Assembly (NCBI GenBank): GCA_905250885.1
Contig: CAJNOQ010000545.1
Location: 1 to 47,275, forward strand
DNA from: Didymodactylos carnosus
Lineage: Eukaryota > Rotifera > Eurotatoria > Philodinida > Philodinidae
Reading direction: 5' to 3'
Length of the DNA stretch: 47,275 nucleotides
Part shown: piece by piece, positions 20,896-36,500 of the stretch
How positions within the stretch are numbered: the first letter of the stretch is position 1
Layout: every line of letters starts with the position of its first letter
Program-made: the position numbers and the translations under genes
Notes under the pieces: model-generated
What the model saw: only the letters and a program-made list of their open reading frames with translations
What the model was told of the DNA's origin: nothing
Databases searched by the model: none

Positions 20896-23800
20896 ATGAA
20901 AATTGATCGATCGAAACTCAAAAAGTATCTGCTTGAACCAGTAAGTATTTTTATAATTTTTAGTTTAAACCGTTCTTACCGTTTGTATGTTATGATTTTT
21001 ATTCTTTTAGCCTGCAGATTGTAAACATTTTATTGAAAAACTAAAAAATTGTGATCGAAAACAACTACGTGAATTATTACAACCGATAACATTGTGGCAT
21101 ATTGGAAAGGTTAGTATAAAACATGAAACTATTTGTGAAATAAAAATCATTACATATTTTTTTCTAGCAAGCTTTCTCACAGTACTTTACGAAAGTATGT
21201 TTGAAGATATATAGAATATGCAGTTTGATTTTCTGATCTTATTGTGAACATTTTGACGTAGAATATCTTTAAATATCTTTGAGCTGTTTTTTCTGACAAA
21301 TATTTATGAAGATAATACAATTAAAACTTAGAATTAGCTGTTATGAAATAGAAAGATTATTAGAGTGACACGTAGATATTTCCGTTAATTCATTTAGTTT
21401 TTAAAAAAGTATCTACTTGTAACTCTCATAAGCTAACCCAAGCTTAGCTGACCCGCTATTTTTGAGAATAGAGAACATATATGACCTGCTCTTGTCTTTG
21501 AACGTCTTGCTTTCGTAAAATTTTTCGATTGTGAAATATTCTTATATTTTGCTGAACCAAATTGTGCCATTTTTTTATGTTAGGTTTAAGTCGTTAAATT
21601 ACATTATTAATTACTTTTTTTTTAATATTTAGTGTGAATTATATCATTGGATTGATGCATTAGATTTATTTGATTCGGTATTGGAAGAGGCATGTTTGAA
21701 AACTGGCACATGGATGCTAAACTGTGATAGAAAAGAAAATGGAGAAGTATGTTTTAAGTATCAAATTTATCTCGTATTTTAATATTATTTTTTGTTTTCA
21801 TTTTAGTTAAAGTTTCTTGTTCTCGATATACTTCATTTTACCGCTCTATTAATTGAACATTCATATTCACGTCATTTATATAATTCAATCGAATATCTAA
21901 TTTTATTATTACAATCGTCAGATGTACATATTGTACTGGGTGTTTTATCTCTATTGTATGTGTTCAGTAAACGCTCAAATTTTATTACTCGTCTACAATT
22001 AGATAAAAAACAAGCACTTATTACTCGTTTAATTTATCTAGCTGAGGTAAGAAGAGGAGGAGAAAAAAAATTCAAATTCTTCTTAGAGGAATATGAGATG
22101 ATGACCTTTTTTTTCGTTATAGACATGGGGTGGAAAAGAAAATGGCTTTGATTTAGCACGATGTTGTAGTATACGAGATTCATCAGTAAGAAGAATTTTT
22201 TAAGTATTTATTGGATTAAATATTAACTTTTATCCTTCACTAGGAGTTTCCTGAACATGCCACAAATTTACATTTCCTTTATGTCACGCAATCAGAACTA
22301 TCATCTGGAGGAGTAAGTGAGACTATTTTTAAAGATTTTATCTGCAACATTAGTTTCTATGTTTTCATTTTAGATTCAACAGCAAATATCAAAACAAATC
22401 GATGTACCGAATGTACATTTAGCTGGAGAAAATGCAGCAGCCGTCATGGAATTAGTTTTAGCTGAGCATACCACGTTAGCAGAAGATAAACAGGTATTAT
22501 ACGTGTTTTAAATATCAGTGATATCTAAAATATATTCTAATTTTAAATTTTCTAGATTAAATTATTTACTCATCTTCGTTTGGCTTATGCTTTTCCAAAT
22601 TTTGAACAGCGTTTACTCTGTATACAAGCACGTTTGCAAGCATTATCAATATTAGGTATAAGTAACGTTAAGCACCTACTTTCTTTAAGATGAGAAAGTT
22701 TGTTCTCACTATACTTTCGTATTTTTTTCGCTTTAGTTTATTCAATTGCCATACAAGATGTAAATAATGTTCTTTATGATGGATTAATTGAAGAACTTGT
22801 CGAAGTATTAAATGTCAGAGATACAACATTAATTGTAAGCATACAATAACTAGTATATGATAAATATGATAAATATTTTTTTCTTTTGTTCAGGATATCA
22901 AAGCTTCTGCACTGAAAACATTGACATCTATAATTCATCTTGAACGAACTACGAAGTAAAGAAAACATTTTTTTTTCTCCTACTTTTTTAAAAATTTTAT
23001 TTTCTCTAGACATCCACCTCGATTGCAAGAGATTATTGAAGCAACACAAGCAAATTCATACCATGGCTTTTTGCCAACGCTTGTTCGACAGTGTATTGAT
23101 AAATTAACAGGTTAGTTTTCGTTAATTCTCTTTTGTCTTGTTGTCTAAATGCAATTATTCTTGATTTCGTAGATCCAAATGCCGATCGTTTTCCTCAAAC
23201 ATTATCGACATCTTTATTTTCTTTTCTTTATCATATGGCAAGTTATGAAACTGGTACGTTAATTATCAAAAAATATTTCCTTTTTACTCAATAGTTTTTC
23301 ATATTGTAAGGTGGAGAAGCTTTAGTAAATTGCGGTATTATGCAAGCATTAATCAAAGTTGTAAATTATTATGACGAATCTCAAGAATTTATAATGGTAT
23401 GATCTTTCTTTTTCTGATTAACTTAAACTTTTATTCTAAAATCAATTTTAGTTTGTAACAAGAGCTGTACGAGTAATTGATTTGATAACAACTCTCGAAA
23501 TCACATCATTTCAAGCCAATAATGGTTTACAAGCATTTACTAATCGCCTTGAAGTGAGTAAGAAAAAGTAATTGTAGCTTAATCATCTCCAACATAGAAT
23601 TGTGAATCGAAGGTACGATGTACGAAACTCATCCTGCGCTGCTCTATTCGAAGCATTTCTATGACAAATAAATATGAATAGAATTGTCAAAAACAGAGCA
23701 AAACTAATAAAAAGAATCAAGACGGTCGCTGAATATTCTCTATATGAATGTATAGCATTACCAACTTGAGTTACATCAGTTCCGTTTCAACATGATCAAT

Positions 23801-26800
23801 TTACATGACACTTTTCCATATGCATTATATATCTAATTTGTTATTTACTTTGAATTTGTAGCATGAAGTAAATCAATGTCGTAAAGAACAACCATTCATT
23901 ATTCGAACACCAAAACGGGTTACTCAACAAACTCAAATTTTCACATCAGATTCATCTTATTTTGTTAATCCTAATTCACCGACAACACCAGAAGACTTAA
24001 ACTCAACAACTGATCACCAATCATCAACTGATATGGATACACAACAAAATATACCAACATCAGCTACAACAACCAACGCAAATTTAGATCAAGACCAACA
24101 GACAAATGATGATACATTCGAGTTGACAACTACAGCACCTAATTTAGGACTATTATGTTATCATCAACGTGCTGCTCTCTTAAAGTCCATATTGAATTAT
24201 TTGAAAAAAGCATTCTCTGAACCGACCATGGTCGAATCAACTCGTCATATTATGGATGGTTCATTACCAAATTCTTTGAAACATATCATTAGTAATGCTG
24301 AATATTATGGTCCATCGTTGTTTCATTTAGCCACAGATGTTGTTACATCGTTTATCTTTCAAGAACCATCACAATTATCGTCATTACAAGATAATGGATT
24401 AACCGATGTTTTAATGTATGCTCTATTGAAAAAAGATGTACCGGCAGCACGTGACGTTCTAGCGTCGTTACCAAATGTATTTAGTGCATTGTGTTTAAAT
24501 ACAAGAGGTTTAGAAAATTTTATGGAGTGTAAACCGTTTGAAAAATTATTTCGAGTACTATTGTCTCCAGAATATTTACCAGCTATGCGACGAAGGCGTG
24601 GAGCTGATACGGGTAAGTTAACTGCTCTCTTTGATTTTACTTAAAACAAGTATTCAATTATGAAGTTTCTCTGGAAAGCATTGAACAGAAAAAAAACAAA
24701 GCGCTTTTAGTGCAAAAAGAAGACATTGAGCATTCTGGGGAAACTTCATAACTCGGTCAAAAAAGCTCGTAGAAATCTGCGGAATATCTCATTTGGATGA
24801 GAAAAGTCTGCTTTATCTTGGTGACTGATCAAAAGTGAGTTTTAACTAATCTTAAAAAATTTTTGAAAATTTTAGGCTTCTGTAAAGTTTGTAAAAGTTC
24901 ATTTTTTTAATTCGGTTAAGTTTAGATTAAGATTTTTTGATTATGTGTCTAGTTACTCCACAGTGCTCTTCAGACAAATCTGTCGTCGGATATCTTCTAT
25001 CTACTTTCGTTTACAAGAAAATCTAGAAATAAAAGTGGTCTTAAACTTTTGTCCACCACTTACTCTTGAAATCAAACGATTACTGATTCTGCTTTATTTA
25101 TAGTCTTTTGTTTAGAATGATCTTATTCTTCTCTTTCTAATATTATTCCAATCTCTCGTTGACTCGACTTATTCAATTCACTTTATTTTTAGTTTATGGA
25201 ACAGCTTCTAATCTGGGCAACGCTGTCGATGAACTCATGCGACATCAGGTTAGCTTACGTACAGAAGCAATGAAATCGATTATTCAACTTCTTGAACAAC
25301 TTGTTGAAATGGGAAATAATCCAAAATATTGTTGTCAAAAATCTCATTCCTCTTCTTCGTCGACAAAAACAATCGATACAATACGAATAACAACTCGAGC
25401 TACACGTACCGCAGCTGCAAATAATAACGATCGTAATGCTCAATCGTCCGATGATGAATATGATATGGACGATGAAGCAACAAATGATGAATTACCGATT
25501 AACCGTTTAGTCAATCTACATTCAACTACTAACCCAGATCAACAGCAAACTACGGAAGAACAGCCGACAACGACTGTCACAACTCTCAATGTTTCTCCTT
25601 CGATCATTTCGAATCTATCAGCACCGATACCAATGACAACAGCAGACAGTGAACAACAACAAACTACTCTACAACAGCCAAAAGAAGAACCAATTTCTAT
25701 ACCATTGTTAGATTATATAGCAAATATAATGCGTTTTGTCGAAGGTGTCATTAGCAATAATACAACAGATGATCATGGAAAAGAATTTGTTAAATTAGGT
25801 GGATTGAAACCATTGTTAAATATATTGCATATGAAAAATTTGCCGATTGATTTTCCCAGTAGTCAGGCTTGCACGTGTGTTGCCGGTTTATGTAAATCAA
25901 CTCTAGTAAGTTTTCACCATGAAAAAGTGATATTTTATAAGCTAAAAAAAAAGACAAAGTTTACGGTTAATTATAAGAAATTTTATTTAATAGGTGAGAA
26001 ATTTCTAACTATAGTTATTTTGTCTTAATTTAGACACTAGTCAAAGATAATAAAGTAATCGAATTCGCCATAACGAATCTTGATGAAATATTACAATCAT
26101 TAACATCATTTTATCAAGGACGACAGTATGATGGATCATTATTAATAAATGAATTAGCTCAAGCCGTCTCTTCTTCGATAGATCCACTCGATGCCATAAA
26201 TCAATCGTCTTTAACGCCACTATTACATCGTTTATCATTTGTTCATTCTCATGTCTCCTTATTAGTGTCACTATGTAAAATAACTCAAAACGAAGTACGT
26301 AGTTTACTTATTAGTCATTGGGGCACTGAAAAAGGTCTACGTGTATTACAAAATTTAAATAAATTGTGTATTACATTAATATGGGAAAGTTCTGTTTTGT
26401 TATCATTGTGTTCGACAACAGCAACAGAAGATACAACAATATTTAATAAAGACGACCTTTTGAAATTGTTTCCAAATGATGTACAACCAAATATTGAAAG
26501 TCTTGCTTCACCATCTCATTCGGTATCAGCCCAATTAGAAGAATTAACAACAAGTGACGGTGGTCGTCCATTTGAAATTGATGAAATAATGTCAATGGAT
26601 ACAACAGATTTTACAAAATGTAAATCAAAATTATCACAATATATCCAAACACGTATTAAAACGATAAAACCGTTGTTATGTGTATCATCAAAATTGGGCC
26701 GTGCTCTTGGTGAATTATATAATTTATTAGTTCGACAATGTTCAACACCCCAAATGAGACATGCAAGACGTTTTAATCAACAACCAGCTGCTTATACTCC

Positions 26801-27560
26801 GACGGCTGCCGCTAAACAAGTAGCAGCTACAATTAGTGACGTATTACGCGAAGGTTTTCAATTTAATTTACAATCATCGCCTGTACAAAATCAAAAATTT
26901 CGTTTAACATTTTTTATTTGTACAATCGGTTTTGCTACACCAATGTTATTTGATGAACGTCGTCGTCCATATATGTTAATGCTACAGCAATTTGAATCAT
27001 CGAAAGCACAAGATGCACTATTTAATGCATTGGAATGGACATTAGAATTAATAACAAAAACAAATAGTGAAACGACAACAACACAAATTGATGCGAATAA
27101 TAATAGTTTTGACACACCACCAACAGAATTTTTGAATGCCGCTTTAATGTTAATTCAACGATTAGTCAATGTTAAATCTATTTTAGAATCACCACATTCA
27201 ATACCAAAAAAACGTTTACCCGAACGTTCATATTATGTACCATTTGATCCATTAAGATATTTAGCTGAAACACATAAACGAGCATTTCATATATTAACAA
27301 ACTGTTGTACAATTTTATGGGATAAACCATCGTTGTTAAAAGAAAATGCAACGAAAATTATCGATAGTATATTATCGATATTTTGTCATATTTTAAGAGG
27401 TGAATCAATTATACAAAACAAATTATCAGAAGAAGAAACAGTACAGGCTGCTATTGCAGGAACAACAACAAACACGGCAACAGTACCACAATCCACAGTC
27501 GCTATGGATCTCTCAGATTTGCCAGGTAATGCGGCTACTATTACAACACCAACACCGGTT
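20896..27560 (+). other. HUWE1: HUWE1 N-terminal DUF908/DUF913 region, exons 1-17
   Basis: Exons 20896-20940, 21011-21109, 21633-21746, 21807-22046, 22123-22185, 22244-22312, 22374-22493, 22556-22655, 22737-22834, 22894-22955, 23010-23110, 23173-23253, 23311-23396, 23452-23553, 23862-24612, 25193-25905 and 26034-27701. Blocks such as [49 protein letters not shown] and NVFSALCLN agree closely with animal HUWE1. This part forms the armadillo-like ring that holds substrates. An insert rich in Thr/Gln/Asp lies between PKYCCQK and the conserved NNTTDDH block (25320-25780). Confidence 0.93.
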
Positions 27561-30500
27561 ATAAATGAAGAACATGTTACGGCCATAATGAGTATGGGCT
27601 TTTCACGAGAACACTCTATCGAAGGTTTATTACAAACACAAGGAAATCTTGAATTGGCCGTTGATTATTGCGTCAATCATCCTCAAGCTGTTTTACCACA
27701 GGTTTGCCTTGCTTTTGTTTTTCTTAGGAAAGTATTCCCGAAAGCTAAGTTTCAGTTTCTGGAGCTTAACAGTATTTTTATTTTGCTTGATCCTAGAGAA
27801 ACAACAACATGCTATGTCAACACTTGCTGTGTATGTGCTCTAAATTTGTACAAAATTCACTTTTCGTCACATTTTAATTTTATTTTATAAAAAACAAAAA
27901 CATTTTCTTCTTAGTTGAAGACCGATATTATGCCCTCTTTTGTTTATACGAGGTTTTGAGCGAAAGATGATGCTTGTATAATCTCAGCAGAGTGAATATT
28001 TCTATAGGATCGCACCAGCTCAGTTATCAACAGTTTTTTTTCTACAGAGTAAAGAGTGCTTTTAGAAGTCTTAAGAATTTCTTTTTCTTTATTTAGATGC
28101 AAGTTCTGGGAATGGATATGGACGCTGACATGGCGCGGGCACTTTTGCTTTCGTTAGGTCAAGATGTTGATGAGGTAAGATAGTGCTTTTTTCTTTTAAA
28201 TTACCCCTATATAACAAATATTTCTTAGGCTGCTAATTCTGCCGGTGCTCTTGCAGCTGTTGAACACTTTGCATCTGCTTCAACAGCTACAACTACAGTT
28301 TCTTCTTCGACTACTACCAACACGTCCACGACAACGACATCTTCTGGAACAACAATCACAGTACCCTCCGTTAGTATTCGTCTATCATCTGACGTCACAC
28401 AACAAGAGAGATTAATTGAACCACTATCAAAAGAATCTGTTGATCGTTTTACAAATTCTATAATGTTAAAAATTCTAGACATATTACCCGATACTGTCTA
28501 TAAAATGTGTGAATTAGTTGTAACAACGATGCATCGTAATGGAAGTGAATGGCGTGACCATTTTTTGGAAATAATTGCCAATGATATAAAATCAAGTTTT
28601 AATCAATTGATGAATTTATTAACAGAATATGAAAAAACGGCCACAACATCGCTAGCTAATGATACAAATTTGAATAATTTTCTTCAACATACACAATCCT
28701 CAATTTTATTTAGTCGTACACTGTTAATGTCACTTTTATTTGAAGAAATGCCATTTCCTTGTGCACGTACAACACAAAAATATGAATTAATTAATGATTT
28801 TTGTTCGTTAATTGAGCGTACAACACAGTTTTTAATTAACTTTAATCAGAAAAAAACACCATCGTGGTTAGCACCCACATTTATCTTTATCGATTTATAT
28901 GAAAAAGTAGCACTAGCATCCACACGTCGAGCTGTTATTTACAATGTAAGTAGAATAAATAATTTTCGATAATTTTGTTCTTTAAATAAATCAGCCTGAT
29001 CGAATCTGATCACTTTTTAATGCAATTATATTTTTTCTAGCGTTATAAAGGGTGGACACGTGTTTGGCAATGGTTTGATGAACGAACGATACGTTGGAAT
29101 AATTATCCTGCATCTACTAATAAAATAATTGATGATGCATGGGCTAATGCAGAAGTCACAGTTAAAGTTGTTGTTCAAAAACGAAATTATTTGATACAAC
29201 TCAACACAATGCTACAAATTAATGAAGAAACAAATAATAAACGCCCAATTATGTTAACATTTCAACCACAACCTGCACCAAAGCCACCATCAACGATGGC
29301 AGCAGTTCCTAATGATTCAACAATGGCCAATGCAATTGACGATACTAATGCTGACACAATTCACCCCCCTCCCGTTCCACCTCCACCATCTTCTTGGGAT
29401 ACAATGGAAGCGGATACAAGTGATTCGTCGCCAAGTGATAATGATGATGATCAGCAACATCAAGAACGCCGACAACGACGGTTTAAACGTCGTGCAACAG
29501 CTAATCTCAATGAAATTCCAGCTAAAAAGTCAGTTATTGAATCAATGGATACTGACCAGCAACATCAACAGTCATTTACATCCGTTGATTCTTTAAATGA
29601 TGAAAATGCTCTATTACTAACAAACAATTGTGTTCATCTTATACGTTTACCCGTCGATCCAGATTGTATTCATGCTCTCTTACGTTTGATATTACGATTA
29701 ACTCGTAATTATAAGTATGCGAAACAGTTTGCACAAATGGATGGTATACAATCGATACTCGGTTTAACTCAAACATCTACATTTCAAGGTTGTGCATCGT
29801 TAATAACACTAATATTTCGACATATCATGGAGGATGATAGTAACTTACGGTTAGCAATGGAAAAGGTAGGCGTTAAATAACAACTACATTTTTTTAAAAA
29901 CTCAGAGAGAGAGAGAGAAAGAGAGAGAGTTGAGAAGTAAAGTGTTTAATGGTGTTCTCACTGATAGACTCCTGCGGGGCAGTCCCGAATCCTACCCCGT
30001 CTGTCCTGTTCCGTGGGACAGCTGAGACGGGACAAAAAAGAATTTATGGGCTTGGGTTCATGGACTCGGGGCAAGAAAAAAATTTCACGGGCCCGGGCTT
30101 ACGGGGTCGGGACCCGTTGCAGAAAAATGTTGTTTGGTAAGTTTTGTCTTTTGATTGTAATTATGCTGCAACTTCAAATGTTTAATTCTTGTAATACTAT
30201 CAAGTCAAAGCCGTAATTTTATAATAACTAAAAATTAATCTGGAGAGGTGAAATAGTCTGTATTTAAACTTGAGAAGATGTTCCATATCTAAAACTAGGT
30301 TTATAGTTCTTTCCTTTTGATTCTGAGGTAGTAAGTGAGTGGATGTAAAACATTTTTTTATACAGTAACTTTTAATTTTAGAATCAAATGAATTAGGCTT
30401 AAATTTTGTCATGCTGGTTTTTTGCAAAAATAAGTTTGAGACTTTAAGCGTCTCTTGTAACAGTTACGGTTTATCACAACAGAAAAATATTTTCAAAAAA

Positions 30501-33500
30501 ATACGGGACGAACGGAATGGGACAAAAAACCTTGGCAGTTTAGCACCTGAAGGCGCTAAAACGTGGAACTCCCAATACTGAGTCTCGTCTTAAAAAAGAA
30601 AATTATTTCTAATCTGAAATAAAAGGTTAATATTTAGCCATGCACTGCTCGTTACTGCAGCAACGGACGATAGAGGATTCTCAACTATCTCATTTTAAGT
30701 TTGTTTGTCATAATATAAAGGAAACAGGCTTCGGATATAGGAAATTGGGCTGATATTAGTGACTATTTGGTTAGAAACTATAATAAACCCCATTTCCTAG
30801 AAAAACGGGGGTCAAATTTACCATAAAAACAGCGGCTTTTGGATATAAAACTGTTACTCCCTCTTCTTCGAAGATAGTGAGGGAGTTCCACAAAAGCTCG
30901 TAAAGTTTTTTCATGGGTCAGACGGATTCGGGACAATTTTACTTACTCACGGGCCCAGGCTTACAGAATGGGACAAAAATTTTTATGTTCAGGCTCGGGG
31001 CAACAGAAACGTTTGTCCCGCAGGACTCTACTCACTGATCTATGCAAGTTTTTTCCGACTAAACTACGTTTTTAACGTCAGTTCTAACTTCTAACGTAAA
31101 ATGTTCTTATGTTACAGGCTATACGTCAAGCATTAACTGGCAATCATGGAGGTTCAATTGGTGTTCCTCCTGGATGTCCGGGATCTCATGAGCCACACGT
31201 GTTATTACGAATATTGGGTCCAGCTATGAGTCGATCTCCAGATGTGTTTATTGATGTTGCTTCAAATGTCATGCAATTATTCTCTTCTCCTGGACGAAGT
31301 GGAGCAACAAATCGTCTTACGAATCAATTAATAACTAATGATGATCATGTGAATATCGTGCCATCTGTTTCTTTATCAAATGGAGTATATGCGTTACAAG
31401 CTCGTCCGGCTACTAGTGCGCCAAATAAACCACAATCAACAAATGCTGTCTCTGGAACCCCATCCAACGCACAACTTTCAACCACTTCGATGGTAGTACC
31501 ACCGTCGACCACAACAAATCAAACTGGAAGTGTTGGTGAACTTGCAGAACGCCTGCTTGTGGATTTGCTTGATTTTCTATTGACCAATGATGATGATGGA
31601 ACAACAACATCGATTGAAGCCGCCAGTAGTGCAGCAATGTCTACTGGAGATCCATTACCGCAACTACCAACTTCTGATACTATTCAGGTTGAGCATACTG
31701 ATAGCACTGTCTCCAAATCTGATGTACATATTCAGTACCCCAAACCTCGACGTTTGTTATCAAAATCAACCGTGTTACGTATATTAGCTGAATTAATTCG
31801 TTCTTACGCTAATGTCGCTAAATTGATTTCTACAAAAACATTTTCATTAAAAAACACACCAGATACATCATGTTCTGCTCTATCATATATTCTCGATAAT
31901 TTATTACCTGGAACAAATCAAACATTAATCGATCAAGATAAAGATACACCAGCTTTATGTCGTCTATTTCTTGTCGCTATGGCCGCATGTAATCACTGTT
32001 TAGAATCACAAATGAATTTAGTAAATGAAGTAAAATTATCATTAACAAAAGCAATCAGTCTTCCAGAATGTGATGAAAAACATGTACGTTTACAGTCACT
32101 ATCGAGTATTATAAATACAATGATTGAATCATGTCCAGCACCTAATACATCGGCAAATCAACCACCAAATCAGGGAGGACAACATCGTGTACCACAATTA
32201 ATTATTAATAATATGATTAAAATTATGTATAAACGAGGTTTGATTAATGATTTAGCAAAAATGATACACAGTATTGAATTATCAAGTCCAAAATTAGTTG
32301 AAACGGTGAATGCTGTATTGAAACCAATGGAAACCTTATCACGGACAATAAATTATGCATCATCTTTACATGTACCCGCCGCACGACCACATAACAGACA
32401 TACAACAACATCCACAATGACGAGTTTACCATCTACGCAACAAACAAATACAGTGGACATAACAACAACAGCGAACAGCAACCAAGCAGAACAAACAATA
32501 ACCACAATAGCAAATCAAAATCAGCCCTCTCAAGCACAATCATCACAAATCAATATTATTCAACAACCCTCAGTTACGAATGATTTATCAGTTCCGAGAG
32601 AAACCGTCGTTCATGCTAATACAGGTAAGCGCAAATCGGATTTATAAAACTAGGTCTTCTTTCATCAATGTTATCGTGAAAGGAATGTATGTTTCGGAAA
32701 TCTTTCGTCAAGGATTTTTGATTGATTTGATCTCATACAATAGAAATATCTCGTTGAATTCTCTTAGACGAAAAGAGTTAACCGCATGCAGATCATGTTA
32801 GCTTTTGAACTTTCTCTATTGGCCAGTGCTTATAAAAATGTGAGATCGGTCAGTACTACAGATCAGGGAGAAAAATTAGACACTTATTTCTTACAAGAAG
32901 CGAAAGACTAATGTACTTTTTACCATTTAGCAGTTTCACAACCAACATCTACAAGTATGCCTGTTGATCATTCAGATATTAACAATGAACGAAACAATAC
33001 GGTGCCCAATGAACAACTTGGCTCTGGACCGAATGCATTACTTAGTATAAGTCAAGAAGAATTAATGAATGCAACTGACATGGAACCAGTAGCTAGTTTA
33101 CCGCAGGATGTTGACGATTTCGATAATCCTAATCGTGTTCGAATGAATGTTATTTCGAATGAAAGTGGTATGTAACATTCTAAAGATTTTATGTGAGTTG
33201 CATTTCTCTTTTTTTTGTTTTAAGGTGATCCGAGTGATGATGATGAAGAAGAGATCGACGACGGTGAAGTGGAGGATGGTGGTACAATCAATATTGAATT
33301 TGAAGCACGAGATTTAGGAGATCAACAAGGTTTGTAATTTTGCTTGACGAGATCTGATAGATCTAGAAGTTTGCTGTTTTGAAAGGCTTAGCAATATGAA
33401 ACATTTTTCTCTTTACCAGTATAATAGTTTAGGCAAATATTGAGTTGATGCATAGCTTTTCCTATAAAATTTTTCTTATAATTAAAAGTGTTCAAGAACA

Positions 33501-36500
33501 AAGCTCTACATCTCGCCTTGTAAACGACACGACTATTCGAGTTTAACAGTAGTGTTTAAATATGTTTTGAATTTTATTTTTTACAGGTGGCCGTACACAT
33601 TTTGAGGTTTGGAATATGCCACAAACAACACCATCAAGTTCATCAGATGCAACAAACGAGGACGAAAATGATGAGGAAGATCTTGAAAGTCACAATGATG
33701 AAGACGATATCGATATGGAAAGTGATAATGAGCGAGAACCACAGCATCGATATAGTGACGATGATGAAGATTTAACTAGTGAAGAAGGAGACGAAATGCG
33801 TGTTGAAGGTACATAAGAAAAAGTACAGTCGATAGAAACTGAAGATGCATTTTAATGTATTGTAGCTCCACCTACGACACAAACAAATGACGATGAACAG
33901 GATACGGACAGTACAGATGATACAAATACAGATATAGAAGAAACAGCGATTGATATGTAAGTTATCTATGTGATCTCACAGATTCTTTTCTTTTGTTTTC
34001 ATCATGCTTCTCTACTGTACGTCGTTATTACCAACATTTTTTGAACTCTCTCCAAATACAGTTGTTTCGCTAATAATTTACACTATTGTTATTCATTTTA
34101 GACACATTGAAACAGGTAGACCACAAAATACAAGTACAACTGGTGAACGTTCTGAAATAGTACCAGCTGGTGGTGTTAATAATGGAGATGATGTGACAGT
34201 CAATGTGACTGGTGGAGACGAAGTCGATGACGATGAATCGTTTGGGGATGATGAAATGCACGACAATGAAGATATCGAGGAGATGGTTGAACGGTATACA
34301 TACTAAATGTGTTTTATAAATTTTTACTGAGCGCTGAAACTAATTTTATAGCAAATTTCTTAGTAACACAGCCCTGACCAAAAGATATTTTTAGTCTAGT
34401 GGATGAAGTACTGCTTTACATCAGCATTGCCATTTTGTTTTTGTTTTTTGCGAAAACTTAGACACATATGGTTGCAACATTTTGATCATATTTGTTTTCC
34501 ATTTAGTGATCTTCATTTCAATGAAGACGATGAAGAAGAAGATGAGGACGAAGATGATGAAGAGGTATGGCCAAAAAATAACTTGACATATTTTTAAACA
34601 CTATGACATTTATTTGTTATTTTTAGGAAGATGAAAGTACAGAGTTTGAAGACGATGAGAATGATATTGTCAACTATGTAAATGATATTGATATTGATGA
34701 TGATATGCTATCAGAAATACGAAATAATTTATTGTCTCCAGCTGATATTGAACCAATATTAATACCAACAAATTTACAAGGTGTCCGAATACGCACAACA
34801 GCCTATCCGTCTATTCATGGACTCACTGATTCTTCTCCCGATCCAGCATTGCCACCACCGCCAATGAGTGTCCCAGCATTACATCCTCTATTAGTCCATC
34901 ATAGTGATAATCAATTGAGTTCGGGAGCATTCGCACGTTTCCGCCAGTTAGGTACTTCAAATGCAGCGGCAACAACACATTTAACACAACAACAAGCAAA
35001 TCAAGCATCATTTGGCACCGGCGCAACGCAAGCGCCAACTATTGCTGCAACAGCAGCTTCGATACTTACTGGAGCTGCTGCGCTAGCTGCTCAACAACAA
35101 CCTCCAAGAAATCGAACAACACGTAAGCATTTTATTTCAGTTTTTAAAGATTTTGGTCCTTAGATTTATAGCTTAACAGTTAAATCTCTTCGTGTGAATT
35201 TGAAAAATAAGCACAGAAACGGTTAAAACATCAGTAACTTAGTTGTATGTTGTTTTTTGCTGCAGAAATTCATAAGTACATTTTTTACACAGGTACATTG
35301 TTTGTTCCCACTACTAGTGGTGCTGGTGTACTTGGTCGAGCAAGTGGTTTTGCTGAATATTTACAACAAGTTGGCCAAATTGATGTTGATCCTTTTGCTC
35401 CTTCGGGTGCAACAACAACAAGGATACTACTCGGAACGAATGGACATGATCCAGAAACTTGGCGTTTTCTTCACGATCAAATATTAATGGATATGGCTCC
35501 ACAAGCGAATGAAGGAAATGAAAATATTGATGGAACAAAAATTTATATGATTCGAACGCCGTTAGCTCGATGGATGGAAGAAAGTCTCGTTTTAGATGGA
35601 CCATATGTGCACGACACTGTTTCAGGTATGTTCGCCTCAAGTCTATATGGATATTTTTGCTCTATAACGTTTTTTCATTTCAGCATTAAAACCAAAAATT
35701 CTCGAACCATTAGAAAAAACGCATGAAGCTGAAACACAGCAAGCCTTAGCAAAGAAACAAAAAGAAGAAGAAGAGAAAAAGAAGCGTGCTGAAGAAAAAG
35801 CGGCCAGCATAGCGTCGGCGTTAGCTGCTGAAATTCAGGCATCAGCAAATGAGATAACAACTTCATTAACTGATACTACAACAGCACAAACGACGGAAGT
35901 AGAAACCGAAACTCGTCCAACAGCAACTGATGATATGCAAAGTCCACCTGCTGTAACTGTTCAACCTGAAGTCCAACACACCGTTATGTACGATCCTCTA
36001 ATAGTATTAACACCAATACCTTTTTCACCAGAACCAGAGACCGTAATATCAAATGGTAAGTAACTAATTTTGACAACTTAAATGCAAACGTTATTGATTG
36101 CAACGTTATTGATTGCAAATTTGCTTTTTGAAAACATCAGTGGCAAAGGAATGAATCTTATACATGTAATTGTTACATGAAAATTCACACAGAAATTTAG
36201 CGGTCAAAAGATACTTTTTTCAAATCTTAAACAGTTAAGTTTTTTGAACAAAGGGATCCATCATCTTCAGCATCAGTCTTGCTTCAAGAAAGCGGAAGGA
36301 AAATTTTCCATTTTTGAGGTATAGTTTCTAATAATTACAAATGTGATACTCTTACCTTTAGATATTCTTGCTACAACAACAGCCTCTCCAGTTGAGTCTA
36401 TGGCCACAAACCAACCATCACCCAGTGCACAAAATCCGATTATTGTTTTGGATGTTGTTCCTGACAGTGATCCTGTAACTACCGATAACACACCCTCTGT

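Noticed and set aside
29949..30216. Gly/Arg-rich frames at the start of the HUWE1 intron element
   Set aside because: They are translations of the GC-rich subterminal repeats of the hAT element, not genes.
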